A stretch of 64,000 nt of DNA. Origin: Corallococcus sp. NCRR (lineage in GTDB: Bacteria; Myxococcota; Myxococcia; Myxococcales; Myxococcaceae). Made by a program: the position numbers and the translations under genes. Shown in pieces: positions 28,170-36,222 of the stretch; position 1 is the first letter of the stretch; each line of letters begins with the position of its first letter. The notes beneath the pieces were generated by a model. That model saw nothing but the letters and a program-made list of their open reading frames with translations. It did no database searches and was not told the origin of the DNA. The stretch covers positions 6,944,001-7,008,000 of the forward strand of contig NZ_CP114039.1 of NCBI RefSeq assembly GCF_026965535.1, read 5' to 3'.

Positions 28170-28637
28170 ATGCCCACGAACATGCAGCGCCTGCTGGCCC
28201 AGATTTCCCAACACCACTTCCCAAACCCGCCCGCCACACCCGCGCAAGTCGCCGCGTTTGAGGCACGCGTGGGCTGGCCGCTTGATGAGGACCTCCGCGC
28301 CTTCTACCTGCACTGCGACGGAGCCGCGCTCTTCAAGCCCTGGCCAGACACCAACTTCTGGATCCTTCCCCTTATCCAGGTGCGCCGCGGACGGGTGGCA
28401 ATTCAAGGGCGAGACGAGGATGCGAACGGGCCACCCGACTGGTACGCGCTCGTGGACCTTCAGGACACGGACTTCGTCCTGGTCGACGTGACGCAGCGCA
28501 CGGACCCATACCCCATGCGCGACGGGTACCACGGCACGTTCCCGGAGCCGGGCCATACGAAAATCATCGCGCCGTCGTTCGGAGAGTTCCTGGAGAAGGC
28601 ATTGGCCAGCGGCGATGATTTCTTCTGGCTGGATTGA
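28170..28637 (+). CDS. SMI1/KNR4 (SUKH) family immunity-type protein 1
   Basis: 155 residues, cytoplasmic, starting 10 bases after the HNH lipoprotein. The SUKH core is visible: PPATPAQVAAFEARVGWPLDEDLRAFYLHCDGAALF at the N-terminus, a central LIQVRRGRV strand and the C-terminal SFGEFLEKALASG helix. Members of this superfamily neutralise nuclease toxins encoded next to them. The next gene is a close homologue, so the module has two candidate antidotes. Confidence 0.85.
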   Translation: MPTNMQRLLAQISQHHFPNPPATPAQVAAFEARVGWPLDEDLRAFYLHCDGAALFKPWPDTNFWILPLIQVRRGRVAIQGRDEDANGPPDWYALVDLQDTDFVLVDVTQRTDPYPMRDGYHGTFPEPGHTKIIAPSFGEFLEKALASGDDFFWLD

Positions 28638-28642
28638 CGGCC

Positions 28643-29128
28643 ATGCCCATGGATCCACTCCTGGCCGAAGTCTCCCGGATCCACTTCCCCAACGCGCCCG
28701 CGACGCCCGCGACGCCCGCGAAATTGGCCGCCTTCGAGGCGCGCGTCGGTTGGGATCTGGACGAGGACCTGCGTGCCTTCTACCTGCACTGCGACGGGTG
28801 CACGCTCTTCGCGCCACGCGCCGATGCCCTCTACCGCGTCTTGCCGCTCGCGGAGATCCGCCACGCCCGCCTGGTCATCCGATCCAGCGATGAGGACCGG
28901 GACGGGGCGCCGTCCATCTTCACGCTGGTGGACATGCAAGACTCCGACTACGTCGTCCTGGACAACACCCAGCGCGAGGCGGGCCGATACCCGCTGTTCG
29001 ACGCCTTCCATGAGACATTCCCGGAGGAGATGGAGCGCATCGCATCCAGCTTCGCGGAGTTCCTGGAGCGTGCGCTGCGCAGCGGCAACCGCGCATTCTG
29101 GTTGAGAGAGGAGTCAACGGGTGGATGA
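28643..29128 (+). CDS. SMI1/KNR4 (SUKH) family immunity-type protein 2
   Basis: 161 residues from the ATG at 28643 (MPMDPLLAEV...); a TTG at 28634 would overlap the previous stop by 4 bases and is the alternative. It aligns with the preceding protein: HFPNAPATPATPAKLAAF, VGWDLDEDLRAFYLHCDG, SFAEFLERALRSGN. The two are tandem duplicates that have diverged. Either may be the true antidote to the adjacent nuclease; the other may protect against a variant toxin. Confidence 0.85.
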   Translation: MPMDPLLAEVSRIHFPNAPATPATPAKLAAFEARVGWDLDEDLRAFYLHCDGCTLFAPRADALYRVLPLAEIRHARLVIRSSDEDRDGAPSIFTLVDMQDSDYVVLDNTQREAGRYPLFDAFHETFPEEMERIASSFAEFLERALRSGNRAFWLREESTGG

Positions 29129-29188
29129 GATGCACCTGACCGTGACGGCGCGGACCCCGGAGACACCGGAGCCCGCGCGCGGCGACGA

Positions 29189-31486
29189 CTACGGCAGCTT
29201 CGACGCGAGGTTCACGCCGCTCACCACCAGGGCGTAGACGGCGTCCACCGCCGTCGTCGCAGTGTGGGCGTCCTGGACCACCTCGTCCGCCAGGACCTCC
29301 ACCTTCCACGTGCCCGCGGCCGGGCTCGCGAGGAAGACGTTCTCCACGGTGTCCACCTTGTTGGACACGCCGCCGGACGTGGACACGTTGCCCGCCGTCA
29401 GGCCGTTGTTGCCCCAGTACACGGTGCCGTTGGGCGCCGTCACTCGCAGGGACAAGTCATTGATGCGCGCCCGCGCCGCGCCCACCGTGCCCATTGGATC
29501 CGTGTACACCATCGTGACGTTGAGCTCCGGCTCACCGCTGGCCACTGTGAAGGTGTACGCCTTGCTCCCGAGCGGCGCGAGGACGTCCGTCTCGTCCACC
29601 ACGAACGTCTTCGCCGCGCGGTCGTACAGGCGCTTCAAGTCGGACGTGCCCCAGCCCTGCTTGTTGCGGTCGATGTCCGCGTTCGAGCCGCCCGCCAGCC
29701 AGTTGTACTTGGACGCGCCGTTGATCATCAGCGCCTTGGCCGTGGCCATCTTCGGGCGGCTGGTGAAGACGTCCGCCTTCTTGCCGTGGCCCGCCCACAC
29801 GCCCTCGTGCCACATCTGGTGCAGCAGGCCGAAGTGGCCTGCCGTCTGCGGCGTGGCGGAGCTGGTGCCGCTGAACTCCGTGTAGGCGCTGTCCGAGGAG
29901 CCATACGCGCCCCGGATGCTGTCGTAGTAGAACGCCAGGTCCGGCTTGATGCGGCCGTCCGCCGCCGGGCCGATGCTCGCCCCCGACGACCAGCGGTCAT
30001 CCGTGCGCGTCTGCGTGTTGTAGTGCCGGATGCCGCCCACGGAGACGATGTTCTTCGCCCACGCCTGCGGCCGGGAGCTGCGCGTGCCGCTGTTGCTCTG
30101 CGACTGAGTGCTGAGGATGGGCGCCTTGAACAGGTAGTCGTCCACCTCCGCGGAGAGGGTTGTGTACGACGTCGTCAGCGTGCTGCCCACGCTGGAGGTC
30201 TGGAACACCGCGCGGTAGGGGCCGCTCGGGTTGAGCAGCTCCTGGTTCATCGCGAGGCGGGACTTGGTGCCGCCAAACTGCGTGGCCTCCGAGTACAGGA
30301 AGAAGATGCCCTGCCCGCCCGGCAGCAGGCCCCTGGCCAGCGGATCCACGCCCTTGGCGAAGTTGTGGCTGTAGCAGGCCGTCCCGTGCAGCGAACCGGA
30401 CGTGCCCGTGCTGTGGATGATGGGCGCGGTGGGCCACTCGCGGTGGGTGGTGCGCAGCTCGGTGTCGAAGATCTCCCCGCGCACGCCCTGCCCGTTCCAG
30501 CCCTTGAGCCCCTCGACGTAGTTGGCGCCGCCCGTCGCGCGCACGATGTCCATGTCCACCTCGCCAGGGCCGCCCCAGCGGTCGATGAACTGCACCTCGT
30601 TGGCGCGCACGACCGAGGCCAGCTGCTCCTGGTTGAGCGTGGCCTCCACGCGCAGACCGCCCGGCTCCACCAGGTCCACCTTGCCGCCCAGCCGCTCCAC
30701 CAACGCCGTCACACGGGCCTGGCGGGCCGCGCCGCCCTCACCCAGCATGATGGAGTAGCGCTGGGGCAAGAGCGCCGCCGTGCGTCCGAGCAGCGCGTCC
30801 CGCAGCACCGGCTCCAGGCGCCATTCCGGATGGTAGTCCCCCACCCAGCGCACGGCCGGGAGCTGGGTCACGCGAGCGCGGACCTCCGACGGCATCTCCA
30901 CCAGGTACGTGTGGTCCGACAGGAAGCGCAGCACCTTGCCGCCCGCGTTCTCGATCGTCTCCCGGTACTCCGGCAGCGGCGTGCCGTGGAACTGCACCAG
31001 CGACAGGGTGTTGTTCCGGTCCGCCACCAGCGCGTTGCCCAACAGCGGCGCGGTGCGCGCCAGCGGGTCGAACGACGCCTCCGCCAACCGGATGAGGTAC
31101 TCCTCCTGCTGCACGCGGCCCAGCAGCTCCGAGCCGCCGCGCGTGTACGCGGAGAAGGCGCGCTCCGTGCCGTCCGCCTGCCGCTCACGCCAGACGTGCA
31201 GTTGCACGCCGGTGTCCCGCACCACGTCCAGCGTGCGCAGGCCGCTGACCGGCCGCGCCGTCTGGTGGAACACCCACCCGGACGGCGTCGCCAGCGTGGT
31301 GCCCCCCGCCTGGAGCGCCGTCGCCACCGCCGCGCCCGGCGCCGCCGGAGCCCGCGTGGCCGATGAAGGGGTGCGCTCCGCAGCGAGCGCGCCAGCCGGA
31401 ACCGCCAGGGTGCAGCCCAGCACCAGCGCCGTCACCGGCCGCCAGCCACCACGAGACGTCGAGAACCGCTTCCGCATGTTCTGCAT
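29189..31486 (-). CDS. Secreted subtilisin-like (S8) serine protease
   Basis: 765 residues from the ATG at 31486 (MQNMRKRFS...), preferred over 31504 because AAGGGAG lies 8 bases upstream. A signal peptide ends near AGALAAE. A propeptide-like region (about 60-320) precedes the S8 domain, which has Asp about 340 (GEIFDTELRTTH), His about 366 (GSLHGTACYSH) and Ser about 542 (FSGTSSATPQTAGH). A C-terminal beta-sandwich of the P-domain/PPC type follows (WGNNGLTAGNVS..., TWKVEVLADE). Likely exported for extracellular protein digestion. It converges on the SUKH gene with a 60-base gap. Confidence 0.9.
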   Translation of the reverse strand: MQNMRKRFSTSRGGWRPVTALVLGCTLAVPAGALAAERTPSSATRAPAAPGAAVATALQAGGTTLATPSGWVFHQTARPVSGLRTLDVVRDTGVQLHVWRERQADGTERAFSAYTRGGSELLGRVQQEEYLIRLAEASFDPLARTAPLLGNALVADRNNTLSLVQFHGTPLPEYRETIENAGGKVLRFLSDHTYLVEMPSEVRARVTQLPAVRWVGDYHPEWRLEPVLRDALLGRTAALLPQRYSIMLGEGGAARQARVTALVERLGGKVDLVEPGGLRVEATLNQEQLASVVRANEVQFIDRWGGPGEVDMDIVRATGGANYVEGLKGWNGQGVRGEIFDTELRTTHREWPTAPIIHSTGTSGSLHGTACYSHNFAKGVDPLARGLLPGGQGIFFLYSEATQFGGTKSRLAMNQELLNPSGPYRAVFQTSSVGSTLTTSYTTLSAEVDDYLFKAPILSTQSQSNSGTRSSRPQAWAKNIVSVGGIRHYNTQTRTDDRWSSGASIGPAADGRIKPDLAFYYDSIRGAYGSSDSAYTEFSGTSSATPQTAGHFGLLHQMWHEGVWAGHGKKADVFTSRPKMATAKALMINGASKYNWLAGGSNADIDRNKQGWGTSDLKRLYDRAAKTFVVDETDVLAPLGSKAYTFTVASGEPELNVTMVYTDPMGTVGAARARINDLSLRVTAPNGTVYWGNNGLTAGNVSTSGGVSNKVDTVENVFLASPAAGTWKVEVLADEVVQDAHTATTAVDAVYALVVSGVNLASKLP

Positions 31487-31515
31487 GTCGTGCACTCCCT
31501 TCAAAGTGAGAAAAA

Positions 31516-31545
31516 CCTGTAATACGCATTACTGCCGTATTTCAA
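31516..31545 (-). promoter_or_regulatory. Candidate promoter/operator of the S8 protease gene
   Basis: In an unusually AT-rich patch, minus-strand TTGAAA (31540-31545) is followed by TATTAC (15-base spacer) or TACAGG (18-base spacer). The overlapping inverted repeat GTAAT-ACGC-ATTAC (31519-31532) could be an operator. The remainder of the gap up to 31721 contains nothing else I recognise. Confidence 0.35.
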
Positions 31546-31721
31546 GTCCTTGCCACTCAGTTGCAATAGGGCGTGCTTTTTGCGCCGTGGGCGTCCTCTT
31601 CGAGTAGGCCCAGGTGGTCCTGGATGGGTGGAAGTGGCTGGAAATGCTCAGGATTCAAGAGTGTCAGAGCCACACCCTGAGCGGAAACAAGCCGTCGGAA
31701 AGGCCGATAACCTCATTACCC

Positions 31722-33134
31722 ATGACTTCCATCAATCCGAACCGTCCCACTCCGACCTTCCAGCCGACGCAGTCGACGGTCCCCGCCCACCGGCCCGCGA
31801 GCGCGCCGCAGGAGCAGGCCCCCGCGCAGCCGTCAGCCGCGGAGCAGGCCGCGACGGAGCGCAACCGGGACGCGTTCTCGCCCGCCGCCGCGCTGCGCCC
31901 CTCGGGCCGCGCCCGGGTGACGACGGAGGGTGACAACTTCGTCCTGGAGGCCCAGGGCCAGGTGGGCAACCGCGCCTCGACGCCCCGGGGCGGCGTGCCG
32001 ACGCGGCTGGGTCCGGTGAGCGCTGGCGGTTCGTTCGGACTGCAGGGCAGCCTGCGCGTGGAGGTGCCGCGCCAGGCCGCCACGGAGGCCATCCGCAATG
32101 GCGAGCTGCCCAACCCCGCCGCCCCGGAGACGTGGCCGGTGGGCACCCGCGCCCGGGCGGAGGTCCAGGGCCAGGCGGGCTTCAACGCAGGCCTGCGCGC
32201 GGGTCCGGGCAAGGTGGGGGAGCGGCTGGGGCTGAGCACGTCCTACGACCGCACCCAGACGCAGCGCTTCGAGGTGCAGCGCACGTCGGAGGACACCGTG
32301 CGCGCCACGGTGACCAGCGACGGCCGCCAGCGGGACGCCACCAACATCCGCGGCCTGGAGGGCCGGCAGGATCAGCGCCTGGGTCACTCGCAGTCCGCGG
32401 ACTTCAACATCCGCACGCCGGAGGGCCGCGCGGCCTATGACGACTTCATGCGCACCGGCCAGCTTCCCCGTGAGAACGGTCCGGGCGTGAGCAACGTGCA
32501 GCGCACGGACTCGCTGGATCAGACCCGCGATGGGCGCGTGCTGGGCCAGAGCGTGGCCACCTCCGAGCGCCAGACGCGCCTCACGGCGGACGGCGCGGGG
32601 GATCAGACCGTGCGCCAGACGGACCGCAACGTGGCGGGCAGCACGCAGACGACGCAGATGCAGGTGGGCGCGGACGGCAACGGCCGGGCGCGCACGGCCA
32701 TCAACGACTCCGTGGTGGCGACCACGACCACGCGTCCCGGCCAGCCCCCGGAGACGAGCTACGAGCTGACCTTCACGGATCCGAACGCGGCGGCCATCGC
32801 GCGCGGCGCCTTCTCCGGCGACGACGCGGCGGCGTCCGGCACCGGCCCGTTCACGGCGCGCCTCAACGAGCAGCAGGCGCGCGCGCTGGTGGATCGCACC
32901 CTGGGCCAGGGCCTGCAGGGCGGCCAGCAGGCGCTGGACCGCGCCTTCCGCACGCTGTCCACGGGCGGGCAGCAGACCTTCGCCACGACGCTCTACAACT
33001 CCACGGTGGACCCGCAGCGCCCCAACGCCGCGCGCCGCCCGCTGGAGTCCATGCCGCCCGAGGCCGCCACCCCGGCGCAGCCGCGCAACCCGACCGACTC
33101 GCTTCCCCCGGCCCCGACCATCCCGATGTCGTAG
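31722..33134 (+). CDS. Unrecognised hydrophilic protein
   Basis: 470 residues from the ATG at 31722 (MTSINPNRP...); an upstream reading frame from 31614 looks non-coding. The N-terminus is Pro/Thr/Gln/Ala-rich and disordered with no signal peptide. The central part (about 70-330) is a long run of polar beta-like segments rich in Arg, Gln, Thr and Gly (ARVTTEGDNFVLEAQGQVG, RFEVQRTSEDTVRATVT, RTDSLDQTRDGRVLGQSV). The C-terminus has a helical segment (LNEQQARALVDRTLGQGL) and a proline-rich tail. I recognise no family and assign no function. Two hairpins follow the stop. Confidence 0.65.
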   Translation: MTSINPNRPTPTFQPTQSTVPAHRPASAPQEQAPAQPSAAEQAATERNRDAFSPAAALRPSGRARVTTEGDNFVLEAQGQVGNRASTPRGGVPTRLGPVSAGGSFGLQGSLRVEVPRQAATEAIRNGELPNPAAPETWPVGTRARAEVQGQAGFNAGLRAGPGKVGERLGLSTSYDRTQTQRFEVQRTSEDTVRATVTSDGRQRDATNIRGLEGRQDQRLGHSQSADFNIRTPEGRAAYDDFMRTGQLPRENGPGVSNVQRTDSLDQTRDGRVLGQSVATSERQTRLTADGAGDQTVRQTDRNVAGSTQTTQMQVGADGNGRARTAINDSVVATTTTRPGQPPETSYELTFTDPNAAAIARGAFSGDDAAASGTGPFTARLNEQQARALVDRTLGQGLQGGQQALDRAFRTLSTGGQQTFATTLYNSTVDPQRPNAARRPLESMPPEAATPAQPRNPTDSLPPAPTIPMS

Positions 33135-33135
33135 T

Positions 33136-33182
33136 CCCGCCGTCCCAAGGCGGGGTATGGGACCTCCCATCGATGAGGTCCC
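33136..33182 (+). terminator. Two hairpins after the 31722-33134 gene
   Basis: CCCGCC-(7)-GGCGGG at 33136-33154 is followed by GGGACCTC-(8)-GAGGTCCC at 33159-33182. The second stem is 8 perfect pairs. No T-run follows, so this is a plausible but unproven terminator separating the upstream gene from the STM401x operon that starts at 33204. Confidence 0.45.
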
Positions 33183-33203
33183 CTCCCCGCCCCACCGGTC
33201 CGC

Positions 33204-34016
33204 ATGCATGACCTGAACGCGCTGGTCGGCACGCACGACCTGCTCCTCCTCACGCTGGACACGCTCCGCTACGACGTGGCCCGGGAGGAGCTGGAAGCAG
33301 GCCGCACCCCCACCCTGGCCGCGCTGCTGCCCGGCGGCCGGTGGGAGGAGCGGCACACCCCGGCGAGCTTCACCTACGCCGCGCACCAGGCCTTCTTCGC
33401 GGGCTTCCTCCCCACCCCCGTCACCCCGGGCCGGCACGCTCGCCCGTTCGCCCTGCGCTTCGAGGGCAGCGAGACGACGGGCCCCGGCACCTGCGTGCTG
33501 GACGCGCCGGACCTCGTCACCGGGTTGGCCGGGCGCGGCTATCACACGGTGTGCATTGGCGGGACGGGCTTCTTCAACCAGAAGAACCCCCTGGGCCGCG
33601 TCCTCCCGAGCCTCTTCTCCGAGGCGCACTGGGCCCCGGAGCTGGGCGTCACCGACCCCCAATCCACGGAAAATCAGGCATCACTCGCAGTGAAAATCCT
33701 GGAGTCGCTGCCCCGGGAGCGGCGGGTGTTCCTGTTCATCAACGTCTCCGCGCTGCACCAGCCCAACCGGCACTACGTGCCCGGGGCGACGGAGGACTCC
33801 AAGGCCACGCACGCGGCGGCCCTGGCCTACGTGGACCGCCAGTTGCCACCCCTGTTCCAGGCGCTGCGACGGCGCGGCCCGGCGTTCTGCATCGTGTGCT
33901 CGGACCACGGCACGGCGTACGGCGAGGACGGCTACACGGGACACCGGCTGGGGCACCCGGTGGTGTGGACGGTGCCCTATGGTGAGTTCGTGCTGCCGGT
34001 AGACTCCCAGCCATGA
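33204..34016 (+). CDS. STM4013/SEN3800-family hydrolase (alkaline-phosphatase/sulfatase superfamily)
   Basis: 270 residues, first gene of a three-gene operon. Metal-site motifs of the alkaline phosphatase superfamily are visible: LLTLDTLRYDVA at the N-terminus (first Asp), a central HTPASFTYAAHQAFF segment with the candidate Ser/Thr nucleophile region, and the C-terminal VCSDHGTAYGEDGYTGHRLGHP with metal-binding Asp-His. No signal peptide, so cytoplasmic. It overlaps the next gene by 4 bases (ATGA). The substrate is unknown; the family occurs with STM4011/STM4012 radical SAM enzymes. Confidence 0.85.
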   Translation: MHDLNALVGTHDLLLLTLDTLRYDVAREELEAGRTPTLAALLPGGRWEERHTPASFTYAAHQAFFAGFLPTPVTPGRHARPFALRFEGSETTGPGTCVLDAPDLVTGLAGRGYHTVCIGGTGFFNQKNPLGRVLPSLFSEAHWAPELGVTDPQSTENQASLAVKILESLPRERRVFLFINVSALHQPNRHYVPGATEDSKATHAAALAYVDRQLPPLFQALRRRGPAFCIVCSDHGTAYGEDGYTGHRLGHPVVWTVPYGEFVLPVDSQP

Positions 34017-35326
34017 CGCGCCTGGAGTCGATGCTCGAAGGGACGCCGTACGTGGCGTACCTCTACGGCTACCCGCACAAGACGGCCTACCGCCCGCTCA
34101 CGCCCGCGCTGCCGCTGGAGGACGTCTGGGCGAAGGAGCGGCGGGACGCGCTGTTCCTCTACCTGCACGTCCCGTTCTGCGAGATGCGCTGCGGGTTCTG
34201 CAACCTCTTCACCGCCGCGGGCCCGAAGGAGGACGTCGTCGCAGCGTGGCTCGCCGCGCTGAAGCGCGAGGCCCGCCGGGTGAAGGAGGCGCTGGGGCCG
34301 GCCACGTTCGCGCGGGCCGCGATTGGCGGTGGCACCCCCACCCTGCTGGACGTCGCGGGGCTGGAGACGGTGTTCGACCTGGCGGCGGAGCTGGGCGTGG
34401 ATCCTCGAGATGTGCCCATGTCCGTGGAGGTGTCGCCGGAGACGGTGGACGCGGACAAGGTGGCGCTCTTGAAGGCCCGGGGCGTGGACCGGGTGAGCAT
34501 GGGCGTGCAGAGCTTCCTGGAGTCCGAGGTCGCCGCGGTAAAGCGGCCCCAGAAGACGGCGCAGGTGGAGGCCACGCTGGACCTGCTGCGGAGCGCGGGC
34601 TTCCCCACGCTCAACCTGGACCTCATCTACGGCATCGAGGGCCAGACGGTGGAGACGTTCCTCCACTCGCTGGAGGCGGCGCTGCGGTACGCGCCGGAGG
34701 AGCTGTACCTCTACCCGCTCTACGTGCGGCCCCTCACCTTCCTGGGCAAGAAGTCGCGCGCGTGGGACGACCTGCGGCTGTCGCTCTACCGGACCGGCCG
34801 GGACTTCCTCCTGTCGCGCGGCTACACGCAGGTGTCCATGCGGATGTTCCGCGCGGCGCATGCGCCCGCGGCTCGGGGCGCGGTGTACCGCTGCCAGGAG
34901 GACGGCATGGTGGGCCTGGGCGTGGGCGCGCGTTCGTACGCGGGCGCGGTGCACTACTCGTCCGAGTACGCGGTGGCCTCGCGCGAGGTGCGCGGCATCA
35001 TCCAGGCGTACAGCGAGCGGGATACGGCGTCGTTCGGGGAGGTGCGCTACGGCTTCGTGCTGGACGCGGCCGAGCAGCGCCACCGGCACCTGGTGCTGTC
35101 GCTGCTGGCGGAGGGCGTGGACCCGGGCGTGTACCGCCAGCGCTTCGGCACGGAGGCGCAGTCGGACTTCCCGATGCTCGCGGAGCTGGAGGCGCACGGG
35201 CTGGCGCGCGACGTGGACGGCGTGTTCCAGCTCACTCCGGCGGGCGTGGAGCGCTCGGATTTGATTGGCCCGTGGCTGGACTCGGAGGCCGTGCGCGCGC
35301 GCATGGCGGAGTACTCCTGGCGATGA
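34013..35326 (+). CDS. STM4012-family radical SAM protein (HemN-like)
   Basis: 437 residues. The radical SAM motif CxxxCxxC appears as FCEMRCGFCNLF (about residues 55-62) after LYLHVPF, as in HemN/HemW-type enzymes. GGGTPTLLD, SVEVSPETVDADK, GVDRVSMGVQSF and LNLDLIYGIEGQT complete the HemN-like TIM-barrel core. The C-terminal region (about 320-437) has the winged-helix-like extension of that group. It overlaps STM4013 by 4 bases and the STM4011-type gene by 4 bases, so expression is tightly coupled. The reaction is unknown. Confidence 0.9.
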   Translation: MTRLESMLEGTPYVAYLYGYPHKTAYRPLTPALPLEDVWAKERRDALFLYLHVPFCEMRCGFCNLFTAAGPKEDVVAAWLAALKREARRVKEALGPATFARAAIGGGTPTLLDVAGLETVFDLAAELGVDPRDVPMSVEVSPETVDADKVALLKARGVDRVSMGVQSFLESEVAAVKRPQKTAQVEATLDLLRSAGFPTLNLDLIYGIEGQTVETFLHSLEAALRYAPEELYLYPLYVRPLTFLGKKSRAWDDLRLSLYRTGRDFLLSRGYTQVSMRMFRAAHAPAARGAVYRCQEDGMVGLGVGARSYAGAVHYSSEYAVASREVRGIIQAYSERDTASFGEVRYGFVLDAAEQRHRHLVLSLLAEGVDPGVYRQRFGTEAQSDFPMLAELEAHGLARDVDGVFQLTPAGVERSDLIGPWLDSEAVRARMAEYSWR

Positions 35327-36222
35327 AGCTCACCGTGCTCTACCGGGGCCCGCTGTCCGGCTGTAACTACGGCTGCGAGTACTGCCCCTTCGGCAAGTGG
35401 AAGCAGAGCGAGGAGGAGCTCACGAAGGACCGCGCGGACCTGGAGCGGTTCCTCCAGTGGGTGGAGGCGCGCACGCAGGACACCGTGTCCGTGTTCTTCA
35501 CGCCGTGGGGCGAGGCGCTCATCTGGCCCTGGTATCAGCAGGCCCTCGCGCGCCTGACGCACCTGCCCCACGTGGAGCGCGCGGCGGTGCAGACGAACCT
35601 CTCCTGCCGGCTGGACTGGCTCACGGACTGCCGCACGGAGAAGCTGGGCATCTGGGCCACGTACCATCCGGAGTGGATGAAGCGTGCGCGCTTCCTCGCT
35701 CAGTGCCAGCACTTGTCGGAGCACGGCGTGCGGCACAGCGCGGGCATGGTGGGCTTCCGGCGCTTCGCGGACGAAGCCGAGGCCCTGCGCCGCGAGCTCC
35801 CCGAGGACACGTACCTGTGGATCAACGCGGTGAAGGACGGCCTGGACGCGTACACGCCCGAGGACGTGGAGCGCTTCACCCGCATCGATCCGCTCTTCCC
35901 GGTGAACAACACGCGCCACCCCAGCCGGGGCCGGGCCTGCCGTGGCGGCGAGTCCGTGCTGTCCGTGGACGGTGACGGCACCGCGTACCGGTGCCACTTC
36001 ATCAAGGAGCCGCTGGGCAACCTCTACGCGCCAGACTTCGACGCGGCGTTGAAGCCGCGCCCATGCTCGAAGGACACGTGCGGGTGTCACATCGGCTACG
36101 TGCACCTGGAGTACCTGGAGCTGGATCGCGTGTTCGGCTCCGGGCTGCTGGAGCGCGTGCCGGCGACGCGGCTGTGGACGGGCGGCGCTCAGCGCAGCGC
36201 TTCGCGGATCTCCCAGTCGTAG
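35323..36222 (+). CDS. STM4011-family radical SAM protein with SPASM/twitch-like cysteines
   Basis: 299 residues. The radical SAM motif is GCNYGCEYCPF (about residues 13-21). The C-terminal third carries many more cysteines: RACRGGE, AYRCHF and CSKDTCGCH. This matches the auxiliary [4Fe-4S] SPASM/twitch domain of peptide- and protein-modifying radical SAM enzymes. The gene starts inside the stop of STM4012 (ATGA). Its last 34 bases overlap the convergent STM4014-type gene. Substrate unknown; the SPASM-like tail is my inference for a peptide or protein substrate. Confidence 0.88.
   Translation: MKLTVLYRGPLSGCNYGCEYCPFGKWKQSEEELTKDRADLERFLQWVEARTQDTVSVFFTPWGEALIWPWYQQALARLTHLPHVERAAVQTNLSCRLDWLTDCRTEKLGIWATYHPEWMKRARFLAQCQHLSEHGVRHSAGMVGFRRFADEAEALRRELPEDTYLWINAVKDGLDAYTPEDVERFTRIDPLFPVNNTRHPSRGRACRGGESVLSVDGDGTAYRCHFIKEPLGNLYAPDFDAALKPRPCSKDTCGCHIGYVHLEYLELDRVFGSGLLERVPATRLWTGGAQRSASRISQS

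Noticed and set aside
27506..28237. A minus-strand frame over the HNH lipoprotein
   Set aside because: The plus-strand gene has a lipobox, ribosome site and nuclease signature; the minus frame has none of these.
34246..36222. A plus-strand frame joining part of STM4012 and STM4011 into one 658-residue protein
   Set aside because: Its first half is out of frame with the HemN-like enzyme. The ATG at 35323, overlapping the STM4012 stop, gives the correct STM4011 start.
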